Assembly (NCBI RefSeq): GCF_014633365.1
Contig: NC_068347.1
Coordinates: forward strand, 21,102,433-21,166,432
DNA: 64,000 nt
DNA from: Diospyros lotus
Taxonomy: Eukaryota; Streptophyta; Magnoliopsida; Ericales; Ebenaceae
Direction of reading: 5' to 3'
Part shown: piece after piece, positions 33,953-46,200 of the stretch
Layout: every line of letters starts with the position of its first letter
Position numbering within the stretch: position 1 is the first letter of the stretch
Translations under genes and position numbers: made by a program
The notes under the pieces: generated by a model
What the model was told of the DNA's origin: nothing
Databases searched by the model: none
The model's input: the letters and a program-made list of their open reading frames with translations, nothing else

Positions 33953-34911
33953 TGTTGCAAAAAATACAACAATTAAAATTTATAGTGCGGGGAGATCATA
34001 CCGAGGTAGAGCAAGGCACAAAATGTGAGGTGACCACTAGTCTGGGAGAGAGGGGGATGTTGCTATCTTGGAGAGAACTTGCATCATTGTCTGGGAGAGA
34101 ACTCGACATGTTTATGTCCCTTGAAGAAGCAACTATGGGCTCAAGCAAATAACAGAATGTTAAAGCGGGAGAGAGATGATTGGTTGCTCGAGGGAGAGCT
34201 CCATTGTTTGGGAGAAAGCAGTTGCAAGGCAGAATACAGTCAAAAGGCAGCAAGGGTTCGTCTTGCATGGGCCCTCTGATGCTTAAGTCAATACAAGTTA
34301 TAGTAGTGATGAAGAAGCAGGTTAGAAGTAGTTCGGGAGAAGAAATGGTTGCTCCTCCAAATAAATAAACAGCTTAATGACGTGCTTAAGCTTTAGTATG
34401 AGTGGTTGGTGTGTTTTTCTGGTGGTTTAGTACAGTTGTTTTGGGTGTTTTAGTTGTGATTTGTTCATCCCCCTGTAAATGAAGGGTAAGGGGTATTTAT
34501 ACCCCCTAAGATGTTGGTAGTGGGACATGTGGCACACATGCATGAGGTGTGCATGGCATTGCCCCAGGTTAAGTATGGATTAGGCTTAGAAAGAACCCCT
34601 TGAAGGATTATGAACCTAGTAAGTCCTTCAAGAGAAAGAGTGCCTTAAGACGGGTTGTCATTGCTTGAGGCAATAACAGGTTGTCTCTATGTATGAGTTG
34701 TTTGGGAGAACATTCTCGTGTTACTGCATGCGAGTAGTATGGGAGGACGTACTATTTGTGTTGTTTAATCCCCTTTCAATAACTGACTTGGAAGCAGGAC
34801 ACCTCTTTGGGAGGATGCTGCTTCTTTTAGAGTTGAGAGTGCTTTCTCTAGGGGAATTACACGAGTGTGCCTTCTTTGGGAGAACTACATACTCCTGGGG
34901 GTTATTCCACA
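33953..34911 (-). mobile_element. 5' LTR of the Ty3-Tat element
   Basis: The inner end is fixed by the primer-site region at 33931-33948. The outer end, TTCCACA at 34905-34911, is a reasonable TG...CA terminus but has no partner to confirm it. On the minus strand GGTATAAATACCCC (34492-34505) is a good TATA box. The inner end carries the inverted motif TTGTTGCAAAAAATACAACAA in near-palindromic form (33952-33972). Confidence 0.75.
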
Positions 34912-35014
34912 ATAATTAGATGATGCATACAATTTGTACAATAATTATGCACTAAGAAAAGGATTTGGGATGTACATATTTGACACATAAATCTGGAACT
35001 AGCAATGGTATATA

Positions 35015-37014
35015 TAAAAAGGGTATTGTATGCAACAAACAAGGACATAAAAATCTTTCAGATAAAAGACAAGTTAGAAAAGATACGAAACATCATCAAG
35101 ACACTTGAATGGGTTGTCAATCAGCTATGGAAGTGATTTTGACAGAGTCTAGGAAGTGGATTGTTAATAAGTTCTTTGATATCCATAATCATGAATTATT
35201 GGCACCTTCAAAAGTGATCATGAATCACTCTCACAATAAATTTCATTGGTCAAGTGCATGCGAAGGACTAATACACAAGTTAAACCATGCAAGGCTTAGG
35301 CTTTGTCAAATTAAAAAAGTATTGAATGCTATTTGCGATACTCAACATGCTGATGTTGTTACATCACAACATATTTGTGACTATTTGAAGGATGTGAGAT
35401 AGAATAATGTTGGAAAGGAATGTATGAGCATAATTAAGCATTTCCAACATATGACAGAATCTGATGATGATTATTTTTTCTCAATTGAATTAGGATCAAA
35501 TGGATGCTTAAAATGTGTATTTTGGGCTGATGGGAGATCACGATCATCATATGCATTGTTTAGTGATGTTGTGCTTGGCGTGACCTATAGAACGAAGAAA
35601 TTTGAATTACCTTTTGCACTGTTTGTGGGTGTGAATCATCATGGACATATATTGTTATTTAATGAACACTATTAGAAGATAAAACTAAAGTAACATTTAC
35701 ATGGTTGTTTCAACAATTTCTCAAGTGCATGTGGAATACATCACCTAAAGCTATTATTACTGATCAAGATCATGCTGTACGAAACAAAATTGAGAAAGTT
35801 TTCCCCACCACCCATCATTGATTTTGTTCATGGCACATCAATAAACATCTTATTGAGCATCATCTTTACAAGATTGTTACAGTGACTTTAAGGAGACTTC
35901 TAGGAAATAGATGAAAAGTAGTACAATAAACGAAGTTGAGTCTGGATGGGAGAAATTGAAGGATAACTATCACATTGAAGATAATAGTTGGCAAATATGT
36001 ACAAGCCACGGGACCATTGGGTAAACATGTACATGAATAATACATTTTTTGCCAGTATGACTTGAAGTGGGCAAAATGAGAGCATTTGTGCATTTTTTTA
36101 TGGTTATGTGAACTCATCTACAATGCCCAATGAGTTTGTTATTCAAAATGATAGGGCAATAAAGGATCATCACAATGGGAAGGAAAATAAAGAATTTATG
36201 ACTTTAAATTTTGAGGTTATCACTAATTCAAGTAACCCAATACAACAACAAATTGGAAAGTGTTACAGTAGAAAAGTGTGTGATATTTTTAGAGCAATGA
36301 CACAAAGTATGAACTATTTTTATCAAGTAGTGAGCAATTCAACTAATGTTGAAACATTTAAAGTTAGTCAACGTGGATTCAAACTATACAAGCAAGTAAT
36401 TGTAGAGTATGATTCATATGGAGATGTAATGTTCAAATGTGGTTGCTGCAAATTTGAGAGGGAAGGAATATTTTGCAAGCACATATTGTTTTTTTCATGA
36501 TAATGAAAGAAGTGCAGACCATTCCCTCATATTATATATTACATAATGGACAATCAATGTTAGATTTCAATTCAATAGAAATGAATGCAGTGCAACCACA
36601 CTAGATGCATCTAAAGTTGATCCGCTAATTTTGTGGGGGTGTTCGATCAATGTTTAACAAGTTAATGATTAATGCAAAACACTCCCCTATTATTGTCAAA
36701 GAGATCACGACATGTATTACTGTTCTATATGAGAAGTTTGGTGAAAGTTATGGAGCTGATCATGTTAAAGAAAATGTATGTCAAAGTTAAGATGCAAATG
36801 TCATTTCTGGAGGATATGCCTCAAATAACTATCTATTCATGATCTTGATGGCTCAGTGAAAATCAAAGGCCGTTGTAGAATTAAATCACGAGAGAAATCT
36901 GGTCATGAATTAGCAGAAGAAACAAAAAAAGAAAAAGAAAAAGAAAAAAAACAGCGCAGATGTAGTTATTGCAGTGAAAAAGGGTATTATCGAACTAGAT
37001 GCCAAAAGTAAAAG
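35015..37014 (+). pseudogene. FAR1-related (FRS/MULE-derived) protein pseudogene
   Basis: FAR1-type proteins are domesticated or mobile MULE transposases acting as DNA-binding factors. Visible in order: FAR1 DNA-binding domain (GIVCNKQGHKN, TGA at 35106-35108, then MGCQSAMEV and FFDIHNHEL); MULE core (VVLGVTYRTKKFELPFALFVGVNHHG; AIITDQDHAVRNKIEKVFP; CSWHINKHL); SWIM finger (FKCGCCKFEREGIFCKHIL, near 36430-36490); C-terminal knuckle CSYCSEKGYYRTRC ending at TAA 37012-37014. Damage: TGA 35106-35108 and 35819-35821, TAG 35400-35402, stop 35673-35675, and shifts between 35830 and 36100 and after 36500. It is unspliced or nearly so, and unlike the minus-strand MULE at 716-3320 it carries no OTU domain. 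Whether it was a host gene or an element is open. Confidence 0.85.
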
Positions 37015-38906
37015 GTATTATTTGAATAATTGAACTTATTTTCTTGTTATTTATAACATTTTGGTATTTGATATGTTTATTATTTTGTCATTTTGTAGAT
37101 AGATGAAGAAAAACTTACACGAGGGCAGTAGTTTTCGTTGCAGTTGCCAACTTATCTGCTTAGTCAACTAGTGCGCTTAAATTAGCCTGTCTTGTATTTA
37201 CTTAATTGTTTAATGTCTGATTTTTTGGATTTTGCCAAGTAAATGGTTAAAATTTTCCTTAATACTATGGTTGTAGAGTTTCAGCAAAGCGCAAGACATG
37301 TCATTTAGCCGGGCTTGGGAGAAGTGATGAACTTTGATGATATTGCTTGGTTACAGTGAAGATCTCAGCAAGTTTTGTATAGTTTTTACTAGTCTGTTGT
37401 TTGTTGGACATGCATGTACCAATATAATTTCTGTTCATTTGAAGACTTGTTTTTGGATACAGTACAGGATTTTGATACTGTTTTATCACTTGGGATTGAT
37501 GATGTTTGCATTAATTAAATTTTTTCAACGAGGGTATGAATATGAACTATGAAAAATGTTAATTTTATACTTCTTTAGTTTTTAGTAGTCACGTGGCTGT
37601 TGCAATTTTTAAGGTCTCATGGCTAATTGTGACCTTGTCATTATTTGTATAAAAAAATCTTTAACATTTTAGCTATTATATTCATGACCCTACTAGCAAA
37701 AAATATACCTCTGTTAATTTTAATTGCATTCCTACTATATCAGCCTCTTTTGTGTTTTTGAATCATCATTTCTGTGTATGTATTAGTCATTTTGTATTGA
37801 AACTTCTTAGTCCCATGGTAACAAGAATGTATTTTCCTTTTAGTAATTTAATTTGTTAGTGGTTGATTTGTATTTTGTCAACTAATTCATGTTAATTCAC
37901 ATATTCATCAAAAGAATTTCTTCTGTAATGCCATAGTATGACCTTTTATGGAAGCAAATTGAAGTAAGTATGCTGAATGGCACTTTCTCATAAATTAAAC
38001 CACATGATTTTAGAATTCCATATCCTCCTTTTTGGTTAGTCTTTTAGATTGATCTTTCTCGCCAGTTAAACCATGCAAAGTCTCTTAAATTTTTGTGAAA
38101 ATCCATTTCTGATTCAGTAATAAATGTTCTCTAATGATCGATTTTGATTTGTTACGTTTCCTTGTTGGATGATTTCTTATATCTCAATTACTTTATGCGT
38201 TTAAACTTTTTTTTGTTATAAATTTACTATCTTTAATAGATGATTATATTCTTGTCACTCAATATATTTTCACGGCGATGCTATGTTGTTTAACATGAGC
38301 TTGTAGGAGATGAGTGTGTAGGTCTCACCTACCCCTCTCTCAATTTGCTCACGTTAGACAAATATTATATTGCCCGATACAAATAAGATAATATTTTCTT
38401 ATGTTTCTATATGCATTGTTAAACTCAGTCAAGTTCTTATCTTTTTCAATTTTTAGAAAGTTCTCCTGTCAAGGTTGTATGAATTCACCTACAAGTCCTT
38501 TAATTAAAATATGTTATTTGGATATTGCTTTGTTTCTGTCCCAATTCTCTAATATTTGAATCGGCCACATAGAAAGGATCCCGATCCCGCCCGACAAATA
38601 TAAATTTGAAAATCAAAGGTGGATAAGGAGGTTGCTTTTTGTAGACAAGGGGGAAAGGGGGAACTGAAGAGGGCAAGGCAGCAGGACAGTCATGAGTCAT
38701 CATATATATAGATCAAAATCAGGCTTTTGGAGGAAGCCAAATGAATTCAACATTATTAATTATGGCAGTTAACTGCATGTGTGAGGAAGGATCGATGCTG
38801 GTGGTGGATTCGTGAAGCAAAAGCATAATAAATTTTTGCCTTTGGGGCCCATCTCTCATTAATCTAACAATGCCAAACCCATTTACAGTCTTCACTTAAT
38901 TAGTTG

Positions 38907-38947
<41 letters not shown>

Positions 38948-41389
38948 TGTTAATCAATATTACGTGCGTTTGATTTTGACAACTAATCTCCTCTACATTA
39001 AATCATGACGTTGAAAAGCTTCCTTTTCTTGCAAGTATGGACTCATGCCCACCAAGCCTGCCAGCGAGCCCGCCTCCCTTTTGGGAAAGGAGACAACAAT
39101 GTGATAGTGAGCCAAGCAAAGGTTTAATTATCATTGTATTTGGCCTGCCCAACACACACAGACGTGTTGGGATATGCCAAATAACCCTTCCTTTTTACAT
39201 TCAAATTCTAACCAAAGATAAGCCAACCACCCTCATTCATAAACCCAATTAAAACTAAATTGGATTTTTCTTTCATTTTTTGGCTCTATAATAAGGGTAA
39301 GGTTTGAATGTTCAAGACACGCTTATTTGATTTTACTTGATTTGTTATTTTATAAATGAGATTAAACAAGATTAAGTTAATAATTTTAAGGTTCCATCAT
39401 CAGCCCTTAAAAAAATAATTAAGTCTCATTTATAAAACTATCAACTAATTACTAACCTATAACCCTAATTTTACTATATATGAAGGACTACCTAAAAAAA
39501 ACTATACACTACTACTATCACCAAAGTTCGAGTAATATCATTAACAAAATTAATTGTATTTAATATCCTTTATGATGCTTACCTAAACCCACCAAAAGAG
39601 TGAGAGACTATGGTACGTACGAAATCTCCATTTCTGTGAAATTTATTCCTTTCCCATCTACTTTTCTTGTTCCTTCATCATTGATCAAAGAGTAATACCC
39701 AGAAGAGAAAAAAAAAAAAAAAAAAAGGAAAAGAAAGAATTTTCGTATTTTATTTTTATAGAATACAGGTGATGAAATGATGCGGCTCATTTATGTTTAT
39801 ACATTAGGTAATGAAAAAAATAGGTAATATTAATTGTTGTGTTTGACCATATATGGTTTAAGATATAATAAATGTATTTTTATTTTTAAATAATGTACAT
39901 TTATTGTATCTTTTTTTTTAATAAATGCATTTATTACAACTTAATTATTGTCATAAAAAAATATTATTGTTAAGAACTAATTGTATGCAAAGTTTTACCG
40001 TGTAAATTTTTTTTATAAAAATTATTTTCTAATGTAAAATATTAATGGAACCTAATAAATTGGGGTCAGTGATGGTAAATAAATGAAGCTTTCGACTTAA
40101 TCAAATTAAATTAATTCTTACTTATTGAGAGTGGAGGGAGTTGTGGATGTGATACTTACTTTGTGTATACTTGTAACCACGCAATTATCTTAATGAAGAA
40201 ATTCTGGAAATTCTGGAGTTTAACTAAATTTATTCTTTTCTCTATTATGCATCATAACTTAAAGTTTCTTTTTCCCATTCTACATCTATAGTACTGATCC
40301 CAAACCATGCTGGAAATTAGTCACAGGACAACTGAAGGAGTCTGCCAATTTTAGGTAGGCTGTCTGTATTAAGAAAATATTATTGTATTTAACTTGGTTT
40401 TGAATTTGATTCATTTATCTAATGTTAAAAATCTCCTTAAGACATAATAAGTTAATAAGCAAACCATTTTTGTTATTGTATTTAAATAATATTTTATTTT
40501 TATTAAATGTTTTTGTTAACTTTGACAAAAGATATATTCCTAAATCATTTTTAACCTAAAGTCTATATTTTCAAAGAAGAAAAATTTCCAAAAATATCTC
40601 TCACAGTTTAAAAGTTGTATCAACTAGTATCCTTATAATTAAATAATGACAGTTAAAAGTTTTGAAAATGCCAAAAATGTCCTCCCATTTCCATCTCTCT
40701 CTCTCTCTCTCTCCCTCTTTTTCTTTTTTCTGCCTTTTTCTCTCTCACGCTCCTCTCTTTTTTATTCTCCAATGAGGGTAATAGCAACAATAATGAGAGT
40801 GGGTGATGTCGAAAGTGTTGGCAAATGTGGCATTTAGCCTGGTTGTTAGTATCCACAAGAGAAAACAGGGAAGAGGAATTGGGAGGTTGGTAAGGCAATT
40901 TGCTACAATGGTGGTTGGTTATTGGCAGATTAGGGTACAGAAAGATGGAGGGATATAGATCAAGGGATCGAGATTGAGTCGTTGGAGGGCTTTCATGGCT
41001 AACAATGGTGTGTAGTGCTGCTATCTATGGCAGCGAGGTAGCAACTAGAATTTTACTAGTAAGAAGAGACAATACCAATTATAAAAACAAAATATCAAAG
41101 ATGGAAAACAGGAAAGGGGGCACAAGAGACAGAGACGGTGTTGAACAAAGCCATTAGTGACCCCCTCCCCCTCTCTTTCCTTTTGTTTCTTCCTTCCTCC
41201 CCCAATCATCTTCGACGGTGAATAAATGGCTATTATTAATTCTATTGACTAATACTAATAATTATTTTATTTTAATATTTAATAATAAGAAAATTTTCGA
41301 TTGTTTCTTAAATTAAAAGAGAAAGTCAAAGCCCTATAATTAGATTCAACATAAAAAATAATTATTAATGTAATTTATTTTTTTATAAG
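37015..41389. other. Long non-coding AT-rich region
   Basis: No gene supported. It holds an (AAT)n tract at 38908-38947, an inverted repeat TTATAAATGAGA / TCTCATTTATAA (about 39350 and 39430), a small palindrome CCCAACAC...GTGTTGGG near 39147-39170, an A run at 39711-39727 and an (AG/TC)n tract at about 40694-40712. Short open frames arise from these simple repeats. Confidence 0.45.
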
Positions 41390-41978
41390 TGTTATAGTTT
41401 TAAAACTATAACAATAGAATTTGTAATGTGAGAAAATTGGAGGTGAGACAGACTGAGGTGGATAGCTAACAAGAGTTTGCTAGTAAAAATAGGCATTGGG
41501 TAGCTTCAGTTCTCGATATCCTAGCTGGGATCGTAGCTAGTCTCTTTAGAGCACCTTCGGTATCGCTTGGGATTAGCCTCTTGTGTGCTTGGAGTATATC
41601 TGTGCTCACCGAAACAAGTTAGAAGGCATGCGGAGATTCTTCACCCACATATGTCCTCCGATGTTTAAGTCAATACGAGTAAGAAAGAAGTGCAATAGAC
41701 AAGTAAAGCATGCTGACATTGAATATAAAACAGTTGTACCTTCCCGACAAGAGAGGGTCAATCTCGATACGGTTACAGTTAACCAGCGATGGATTTGCAC
41801 GTTAGTAGCACTGGACAAGTTTAAGAGAAATCTCCCTCTGAGGGCCAATCAACCTAAGGGGCCCTCAAAGAGAAGGTGGGTTTCGTGACGAGCTGGCGAA
41901 ACAAGTTGGCCTCTAAGTGGCCTATCGAGCAAAGCCTCGGGTTGGTAAAGGATAACTCTAGACATTGCTGTCATCTTT

Positions 41979-42095
41979 GAGAGACTTGCAGCTCTTTTTG
42001 AGAGACTTACTTTCAGTCCTTCCCGAGAGACTTGATGCCCTCTCCGAGAGACTTATTGCCCTCTCTAAGAGACTTTCAGCTCTCCCGAGAGAACT
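41979..42095. repeat. Six GAGAGACTT-type repeats at ~21 bp inside the solo LTR
   Basis: Units start at 41979, 42000, 42025, 42046, 42067 (AAGAGACTT) and 42087 (GAGAGAACT). Confidence 0.8.
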
Positions 42096-42111
42096 ATTTT
42101 CTTGCCGATAT

Positions 42112-42134
42112 ATAGATAGATAGATAGATAGATA
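42112..42134. repeat. (AGAT)n microsatellite
   Basis: Five to six TAGA/AGAT units inside the LTR. Confidence 0.85.
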
Positions 42135-43106
42135 AAGAGATTTTCCAAAAGCCAACCCCTCGTTTAACCATTTCACTTCAATATTTATACCCCATCTTCC
42201 TTTGGATCATTTTGCCCCTCAAGACTTGTCTATTCACCTTTTGCCATTGCTTATGTCATGGTTTCTTTTTGAAAAACGTGTTCTAACTCGAGACCACTTT
42301 TGGGGTTCACTCGTCTTGGACTTATTGACAAAAATACCTCTAGATATTTAGTAACTAAAATACTTTTAGGTGGACGTTTAGAAATTTTATGGCACAACAA
42401 TAAAAAAACCATGGTTTAACTTGCATTTAGAATTTGGGTGAGTGAGTGTGAGTCACCCAATTGCAAACATCAAATTCATTACTTCCACAACAAACAAACG
42501 GTCTAATTTCACATAATTGCAGCCACCCATCAAAGCATAATGAGTAAGGATGGTATTATCTATGTTAGTAAATATGTTTTATTTAAAGTTAAATTGATTA
42601 TAAAAAATTATATTTTAAGTTAGAGAAATAAAAATTATTTTAAATATTTACTAAAATAAGCCTTAATTATATCTTTAAAATTGAAATAAGTTTAAAAAAT
42701 TTAATATTTAAAAGATATAGACATAAGACATATATATTTTAAATATTTACTAAATAAATATATGTAAATAGATAAATAAATAACCCATTATCATATTTAA
42801 TAATAATGAGTATTCAATGTTTTATTCAAAATTAAAAGCTACGGTCAAGATATATAAAAATTGTTCAAATATAATGATTATTAGAATATTAAACTAGCAC
42901 TATCTACACTCCCAAAATGATGAAGGCGTGACCACAACATCTCATCATTAGTTGCATGGCCGGCCCACTCTCCAATGCATAATTTCATTTCTACAAGGCA
43001 CAGAATCCCAAGACGACACCGTTTCAGTTCCAACCACCCCATCAATTAATTATGTGATTAGTTACTAATCCCTAATTATCAGCTGTAACTCATCTTAGAA
43101 CTCAAC

Positions 43107-43113
43107 TATAAAA
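43107..43113 (+). promoter_or_regulatory. TATA box of the FQR1 gene
   Basis: TATAAAA within ACTATAAAATC lies 120 bp upstream of the ATG. A start of transcription near 43138, in CT-rich sequence, would give a ~90-bp leader. Confidence 0.6.
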
Positions 43114-43226
43114 TCAAGCTTCGCTCTCTTCTAATTTCCAAGCCGATAGGGATATTCGATCGGAGTTGAGAAAAAGCGCGCCGGAGAACGCCAACGCCAA
43201 GCAGAAGCTCTTTGACCGCTCGATCA

Positions 43227-46200
43227 ATGGCTACCAAAGTCTATATTGTGTAAAGTTTCTCTCTCTAGTTGCATGATCGTTTATTTCTCTAGGTTTTTGT
43301 ATTCCGTTTCGTTGAGCTTTGTTTCTACCGAGTGTTTGCGATTTCTGATTCTGAATTCTAAAGATTCTGGATCTTTTGACTATACGGACTTTGAAATTCT
43401 GAAGGATGTTCGGCTCTGGTCCTCATTGTTTGGTAATTTTGTTTTCGGTGTTAGAATCGATCGTTTGGGTTCTCCTGTTGTTATTTTTTGTAAATGTTTC
43501 GCCTTGTGCGTTTCTTGTATCTTTCCTTGATTGGATATCGTCTAGTGTAATGCTGATCAGACAATAATTTGAGTGAGAAATGAAGTTATCGGTCTCGTTG
43601 AAATTAGATTGTTATTCTGAGTTCATTTTTTCCTACACTGTCCGGCAATTTTGTTTTCGTTGTTAGAACCGATCATTTGAGTTTTCCTGTTGTCATCTTG
43701 GAAAAAGTTTCACCTTCGCTGTTTCTTGTATCCTTTTTTTCCCTTGATTGGACATCGTACAATGTAGTGCTGATTAATAATTTGAGTAAGAAATAAGGTT
43801 ATCGATCTTGTTGAATTTAGATTGTTATTCTGAGTTCAGTTTTCGCTCAATGTTTGGAAATCTTTTTTCTTGCATTTCTGTTTTTGAAAAGGCACAACCG
43901 ATTTATATTCCCATTTATAGATGCATGACAGCTTGCCCTTGAAATGCTTAGTAATGGAAGGGCCATCTCCTTTGCCTCTTTTATTCTTAATGAAAAATGC
44001 TACAGGAAGAGCCAAATTACTAAAGACGCACATTAAGTCCAAAGCCATCCACAACAAATTAAAGGTGATTCACCACAAACTGTTGATGGGATTGTCAGGA
44101 CATGATAGTTTCTGGTTTAGGAAAATGTGATGCAAGTAATATTCAGATAGCATTGTCTAAGATGCCCAAAGTTTCTGCACCCAATGCTTCCAAAGAATAA
44201 TGGGTAATTGGCACATATTATTTGAGAATGATGTAATTTGAAAGGTTAGGTTCAAGTAAGGTCTGAAAATACAAGTACAAAGACAAGAAGTTTACTTCCC
44301 AAAGCATTAGATAAGGTTTTGGACAGCAAACAAGGCACCCTTGATCCGAAAATATTTGCTTCTGTAAGGCTCCCATGATCCGAAAATAAATTGGTAGTTT
44401 TCTTGTTTGACCAGCAATGTGACTCATGATGTTTATTTAATTGCTGACTAGGTCTGTTAGCGTTAGTTAAGGCACTTTGATCGGTCTTGATGTGTTTATT
44501 CTCTATTCACTTTTACTAATTAAACAATTGACATTGTCGTATCAAATCATATATTAGTCTAAAATTCACCATCTTATTTCTGGAAGTATAATGAGCGGCA
44601 TATTGGACCTTTTTTGAAAAAAATATATACTGATTTTATGCAATAGAGCCGGATGCATTTACCCAAACACACATATCAATGCACACACATTGACAGACTT
44701 ATACGTGCTTGGCTTTATACTCTGTGTTTGAAACAGAGTAGTGCCTATCAATAATAAGTAGGTTGTTTCCATTTTTCTTCTGTCCTCTAGTATAGAATTT
44801 CATCACAATTCTCTTACCTTGATCATCAAACTTTCTATCCTGCTATAGGTACTACTCTATGTACGGACATGTAGAGAAACTAGCAGAGCAGATAAAGAAA
44901 GGGGCTGCATCTGTGGAAGGAGTTGAAGCAAAGCTATGGCAGGTAGATGGTGCTTTTTTTTTTTTTTTTCTCTTTGTTATGCTATTCTTTTATAAGACTT
45001 AGAAATGTAACCCAATGCTTATTGAAGGCCCCTGCAATATTGATCTTTTTTTCTTCTTTCCATTTTTTCAATTGAAACTGAAAGAATACCTGAGCTATTA
45101 GTTATTTATGTCCTTGTCATCATCAAGGTTTATGCTTTCCATTTCTATTGCTGCAATTATATGATAGCATTTTTCCAATAGGCTATAGTAGGCAGTTCTT
45201 ATTGCAGTCATTCAGAAGATTGTAGAACACATTAAAGGTCAGAAGAAAGCAGTTGAGGCTGAAATTTCTGAAGTAAATGCAGATGATGTGGTTTCTAACC
45301 CAAAACGGAAGAGACATGCAAATTATTTTGAAGAATTAGAATGATGGCATCACAAGCTAGTATAATGGTCCAGATGCAATAGAGTCCAATCAATAGTCTC
45401 AGTTTTGTACCATAAGGATTGAGAGAAATAACATGTTACCAAAGAAACTAAGGAAAAGAGAGTTGAGCACCCAACATAAAGCAAAAAGATTTTAGTAGAA
45501 ACTACAAATTAGGAGAGAGTTTTTTTATTAGTTTTAAAACAAGTAATTAAAGACTTGGGCACTAGGAATCCACCATCTACTAGTATTGAACTATATATTC
45601 CTGTTTTACTATGTTGAATCCATTGTTAATGTCTTTCAAGTAGAAGATTTAGCTTTGAAAATTCAAAATATATTTTCAGATAATGAGTTATGTAGTTTAA
45701 TGAAAACCACATTACAGTCAATTCAAATAAATAAGATTGGGATCACATATTAATTAAGAAAAACATGTAATAGACTTGGAGAATAGTTCATCACTCAATC
45801 CTAACTTAAGCTTGGGACTTGGTGTTTGTTAAATTGTTTATCACCATCTCATCTAAAAGCTTACATTGTTAGATAGAGGGGTGACTTTATCTTTTATATT
45901 ATTATTTTTACTCTCAACGCGCTCCTTCATGTGTGCCCAAGCTTCATTGTATAACTTGTCTAACTATTTAAATAATGGGTTAGTGTTGAGATTTGAACTT
46001 AGGATTATAGATGCTAGGGTCACTGTACCCCGTAGCCGAATAGGGACAAATGCCCCAATTTGTGGGTCGGATTGGGTTAGCTGTGAGGTTTGAACCTAGG
46101 ACCATAGGTGTGGGGGTCAGCATACCCCCCAAGGGAACCACAAAGAGGGATGAACATCCCAATTTGTGGGTTGAAAATGACCCAGATCGCTTGGGTTGAG

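Larger units (their letters stand above)
27183..34911 (-). mobile_element. Ty3/gypsy Tat-like retrotransposon, truncated, with 5' LTR
   Basis: Order on the minus strand: 5' LTR (34911-33953), primer-site region TTGGCGTCGTCTGTGGG (33931-33948), gag, protease, reverse transcriptase, RNase H, integrase start, then truncation near 27183. There is no 3' LTR. A copia solo LTR (29101-30580) splits reverse transcriptase. The motifs match the Tat side of Ty3. Many stops and shifts. Confidence 0.85.
41390..42399 (-). mobile_element. Solo Ty3 LTR, 1010 bp, TSD ATAAG/ATAAA
   Basis: Starts TGTTATAG and ends GGCACAACA. Flanked by ATAAG (41385-41389) and ATAAA (42400-42404). The block CCTCCGATGTTTAAGTCAAT (41654-41673) is shared with the other Ty3 LTRs here. 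On the minus strand GGGGTATAAATATT (near 42180-42193) is the TATA box. Bases 41390-41413 form a perfect 24-bp palindrome. Confidence 0.85.

Noticed and set aside
37301..37552. Short frames on both strands downstream of the FAR1-like pseudogene
   Set aside because: No domain, no conserved neighbour, AT-rich; probably old 3' UTR-like sequence.
40653..40898. Arg/Glu-rich minus-strand frame
   Set aside because: Read from a TC/AG microsatellite.
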